Source: CALNBC01 sp040768925
GTDB taxonomy: Bacteria; Bacillota; Clostridia; Christensenellales; CALWSW01
DNA: 64,000 nt
Assembly (NCBI GenBank): GCA_040768925.1
Contig: JAXGLZ010000003.1
Coordinates: 540,864-604,863, forward strand
Direction: 5' to 3'
Below the pieces are notes generated by a model. It was not told the origin of the DNA and did no database searches. It worked only from the letters and a program-made list of their open reading frames with translations. The translations under genes were made by a program, and so were the position numbers. Shown here one piece after another: positions 62,034 to 64,000 of this stretch. Numbering within the stretch: the stretch's first letter is position 1; each line of letters starts with the position of its first letter.

Positions 62034-63277
62034 ATCTACGGAAACTGATATTTACTAACAACGCTTGTTATAAGGCAGGCAGAACCATAATTCCCAAGGG
62101 CATCATGGTTCACTCCACCGGAGCGAACAACCCGAATTTGCGCCGCTATGTCGGTCCCGACGATGGTCTACTGGGCAAGAACCAGTACAACAACCATTGG
62201 AATCAGGATAAGCCAGGTGGTAGGCAGGTCTGTGTTCATGCCTTCATCGGCAAATTGGCGGATGGATCAATTGCTACCTATCAGACACTGCCCTGGAATC
62301 ATCGCGGTTGGCACTGCGCAAGTGGCTCGAAAGGTTCAGGCAACGACACACATATTAGCATTGAGATCTGTGAGGATGCCTTGACCGATGTATCCTACTT
62401 CAAAGCTGTCTATAAGGAAGCCACAGAACTGTGCGCCTATCTCTGCAAGGAGTACAAGCTCGACCCGGCAGTGGATGGCGTAATCATCGGGCATTTCGAG
62501 GGGCATAAACGCGGTATTGCCAGTAATCATGCCGATCCCGGTCACTGGTTTCCCAAACACGGAAAGTCGATGGACACGTTTCGTTCCGATGTCCAGAAGC
62601 TCCTTGCCGACAGTGGGCTGCCGAAGCCTGAAACGCCGTCGTCGACAGCCAACGAGGAAACTATCTGGAACCATCTCACAGGTAAGGGGCTTAACGCTTT
62701 CGCAGTGGCTGGTATTATGGGCAACCTCTATGCAGAAAGCGGGTTGAAGCCAACAAACCTCCAGAACAGCTACGAGAAGTCGCTCGGCTACACCGATGCC
62801 GGCTATACTGCTGCGGTCGATAACGGCTCCTACACGAATTTCGTCAAGGATAGAGCGGGCTACGGCCTGGCGCAATGGACGTTTTGGTCACGCAAACAGG
62901 CTCTACTCGATTTCGCTAAGGCTGCCGGAAAGTCCATCGGTGACATGACCATGCAGCTTGATTTCCTCTGGAAAGAATTGCAGGCGTACAAAGCGGTAAT
63001 GTCCACGCTAAAATCAGCGACTTCGGTGAAACAAGCATCCGACGCTGTGCTTACGGGATATGAGAAACCCGCCGATCAGGGCGACACAGCGAAAAGAAAA
63101 CGAGCTGGCTACAGCCAAGGTTACTATGATAAGTATGTCAAAACAGTCACATCCACACCGAAAAAACACTATTGTATTCAGGTCGGTGCGTTTTCTGTCA
63201 AGGCAAACGCTGAGGCTTTTCTCGCCAAGGTCAAGGCCTCCGGCTTTACTGATGCCTTCATTAAATACAGCGAATAA
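62030..63277 (+). CDS. Multi-domain endolysin: amidase + tail-lysozyme + SPOR
   Basis: 415 residues. N-terminal amidase_2/PGRP domain (IMVHSTGANNP, SIEICEDA, GHFEGHKRGIASNHADPGHW) cuts the MurNAc-L-Ala bond. Residues about 210-350 are a phage tail lysozyme-like domain (IWNHLTGKGLNAFAVAGIMG, NLYAESGLKP, YGLAQWTFWSRK) that would cut glycan. The end (HYCIQVGAFSVKANAEAFLAKV) is a SPOR repeat that binds denuded peptidoglycan. Intact and last gene of the prophage. Confidence 0.92.
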   Translation: MNLRKLIFTNNACYKAGRTIIPKGIMVHSTGANNPNLRRYVGPDDGLLGKNQYNNHWNQDKPGGRQVCVHAFIGKLADGSIATYQTLPWNHRGWHCASGSKGSGNDTHISIEICEDALTDVSYFKAVYKEATELCAYLCKEYKLDPAVDGVIIGHFEGHKRGIASNHADPGHWFPKHGKSMDTFRSDVQKLLADSGLPKPETPSSTANEETIWNHLTGKGLNAFAVAGIMGNLYAESGLKPTNLQNSYEKSLGYTDAGYTAAVDNGSYTNFVKDRAGYGLAQWTFWSRKQALLDFAKAAGKSIGDMTMQLDFLWKELQAYKAVMSTLKSATSVKQASDAVLTGYEKPADQGDTAKRKRAGYSQGYYDKYVKTVTSTPKKHYCIQVGAFSVKANAEAFLAKVKASGFTDAFIKYSE

Positions 63278-63294
63278 TACCCCGCTCTATATGC

Positions 63295-63335
63295 CCGTCG
63301 AAGACTTTTTCTTCGGCGGGTGTTATTTTTTTGAC
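63295..63335 (+). terminator. Terminator after the lysis cassette
   Basis: CCCGTCGAAGA pairs with TCTTCGGCGGG, followed by TGTTATTTTTTT. Confidence 0.88.
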
Positions 63336-63529
63336 CATTTACTACGGATTTACCATTCTATCTGCCCTATAAAAAGTGAGGATAGGAAAGCGGAGACTCC
63401 GTTTGCAACCTATAATTGCTTTTACCATTAATAATGGCGGCTTTTTCTCTAAGATGGCAAAAGCGCAAAGGTGTTCCTATTACGAAAAGCCGCTACTGTG
63501 TGTATTTGGGATAATTAATATTTTTTAAC

Positions 63530-64000
63530 TTATTTATCTACGCTTATCTTTGCGGGGTTTTCAACCCACATGTTCTCCGGCTGATTTCCGGCGATAATCT
63601 TTATATACCCGTCTTCATGCTTAATATCTTTACCGTTCACACTTGTGGCCAGAATAGTTAAGGAATCGTTTATGATGTCGGGTGTATACTCGACCGAAAA
63701 ATCATCTGAAGATGCAAGTGTAATTGAAGAGTAGTCTGTAATGCCAAGATAATCAAGAACGTCTTTTATATAAACGCCCTCCCATGTTTCTTCCAGGATA
63801 CTACCGTCTTGTTGCTCTGTTTCGATTGTAATGGTGACTTCATGCAGCTTGACATAATCGAGGCTGGAAAATACCGCTGCATCAGCGCCCTTAACACCTA
63901 TAATCCATTTCGGCTCAACTATGACATCACCACAGGAGCATAGGATTGATGTGAAAAGCAATAATACGAAGAGTATCAGGAAACCTCTTTTTTGAGACAT
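63530..64000 (-). CDS. Lipoprotein with molybdopterin-oxidoreductase-like fold
   Basis: 156 residues, ATG at the last window base. Signal peptide and lipobox ILCSC. The body (VKGADAAVFSSLDYVKLHEV, WEGVYIKDVLDYLGI, ITLASSDDFSVEY, YIKIIAGNQPENMWVENPAK) resembles the small sulfite oxidase-type molybdopterin-fold domain found in secreted proteins, but no cofactor-binding cysteine is visible. Its role is unknown; it is AT-rich like the accessory region. The stretch between it and the lysis terminator (63336-63529) holds no gene. Confidence 0.7.
   Translation of the reverse strand: MSQKRGFLILFVLLLFTSILCSCGDVIVEPKWIIGVKGADAAVFSSLDYVKLHEVTITIETEQQDGSILEETWEGVYIKDVLDYLGITDYSSITLASSDDFSVEYTPDIINDSLTILATSVNGKDIKHEDGYIKIIAGNQPENMWVENPAKISVDK

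Noticed and set aside
63283..63530. Right attachment site of the prophage
   Set aside because: No copy of the tRNA-Ser or tRNA-Ala 3' end and no direct repeat of any left boundary sequence was found by eye.

Overview
The window looks like part of a Clostridia (Firmicutes) chromosome from an anaerobic, peptide-using bacterium. Most of it is GC-rich. This reading rests on a lysine riboswitch in front of asd-dapA-dapB, two dipeptide/oligopeptide ABC transporter operons mixed with peptidase genes, extracytoplasmic flavocytochrome-like reductase and DUF134/DUF5320/NifX-type genes typical of strict anaerobes, and a siphophage remnant with Clostridia-type genes (virulence-associated protein, DUF4314, Cph1/TcdE-type holin). 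The species cannot be named from the sequence.

Layout. 1-3.5 kb: 3' end of prfB, a membrane diguanylate cyclase, an SDR oxidoreductase. 3.5-4.2 kb: a 120-bp tandem repeat block bracketed by near-identical hairpins; a diverged inverted relative lies at 40.6-40.8 kb. 4.2-7.1 kb: an FMN/FAD extracytoplasmic reductase and its probable MerR regulator. 7.2-10.8 kb: lysine operon asd-dapA-dapB under an L-box riboswitch; DapB is fused to tandem aspartokinase-type ACT domains. 10.9-11.6 kb: tRNA-Ala and a divergent XRE regulator/small-protein pair with two palindromic operators. 12.5-28.7 kb: two peptide-uptake operons (prolyl oligopeptidase-dppB-dppC-SBP-dppD-dppF, then dppBCDF-M14 peptidase-SBP-alpha/beta hydrolase). 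A MITE-like inverted-repeat element sits between dppB and dppC of the first. 28.8-34.8 kb: cbiM-cbiQ-cbiO nickel/cobalt importer with larB-larC, plus a divergent DUF3842 gene. 34.8-40.2 kb: a compact five-gene operon, DUF362 - LipB - stand-alone lipoyl domain - FabG-like SDR - (adenylation + carrier + uridine-kinase-like) fusion. This is the best candidate for an undescribed system. 40.9-42.4 kb: amidohydrolase. 42.6-43.2 kb: IS3-family remnant and tRNA-Ser.

Immediately downstream of tRNA-Ser the sequence becomes AT-rich. From 43.7 to 49.3 kb it carries an operon-like series of Fe-S/NifX/MinD-type genes: DUF5320, DUF134, NifU-like, NifX-like, two ferredoxin-ATPases, an MBL-fold hydrolase, Mrp and a second NifX-like. 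A broken CGGC gene flanked by a 63-bp direct repeat closes it. From 49.4 to 63.3 kb lies a truncated ABC ATPase followed by a heavily deleted prophage. Several of its genes are chimeras joined at deletion points (DUF927/MetK/methylase, terminase/major tail protein, tail protein/fibronectin-like fibre), while tape measure, distal tail protein, holin and endolysin look intact. A lipoprotein gene ends the window.

The parts fit a bacterium that imports and hydrolyses peptides, makes lysine under product control, takes up nickel or cobalt for Lar-type cofactor assembly, and respires or detoxifies through an exported flavoprotein. Roles for the LipB/lipoyl/adenylation operon and the NifX/MinD cluster are inference from domains and gene order only.
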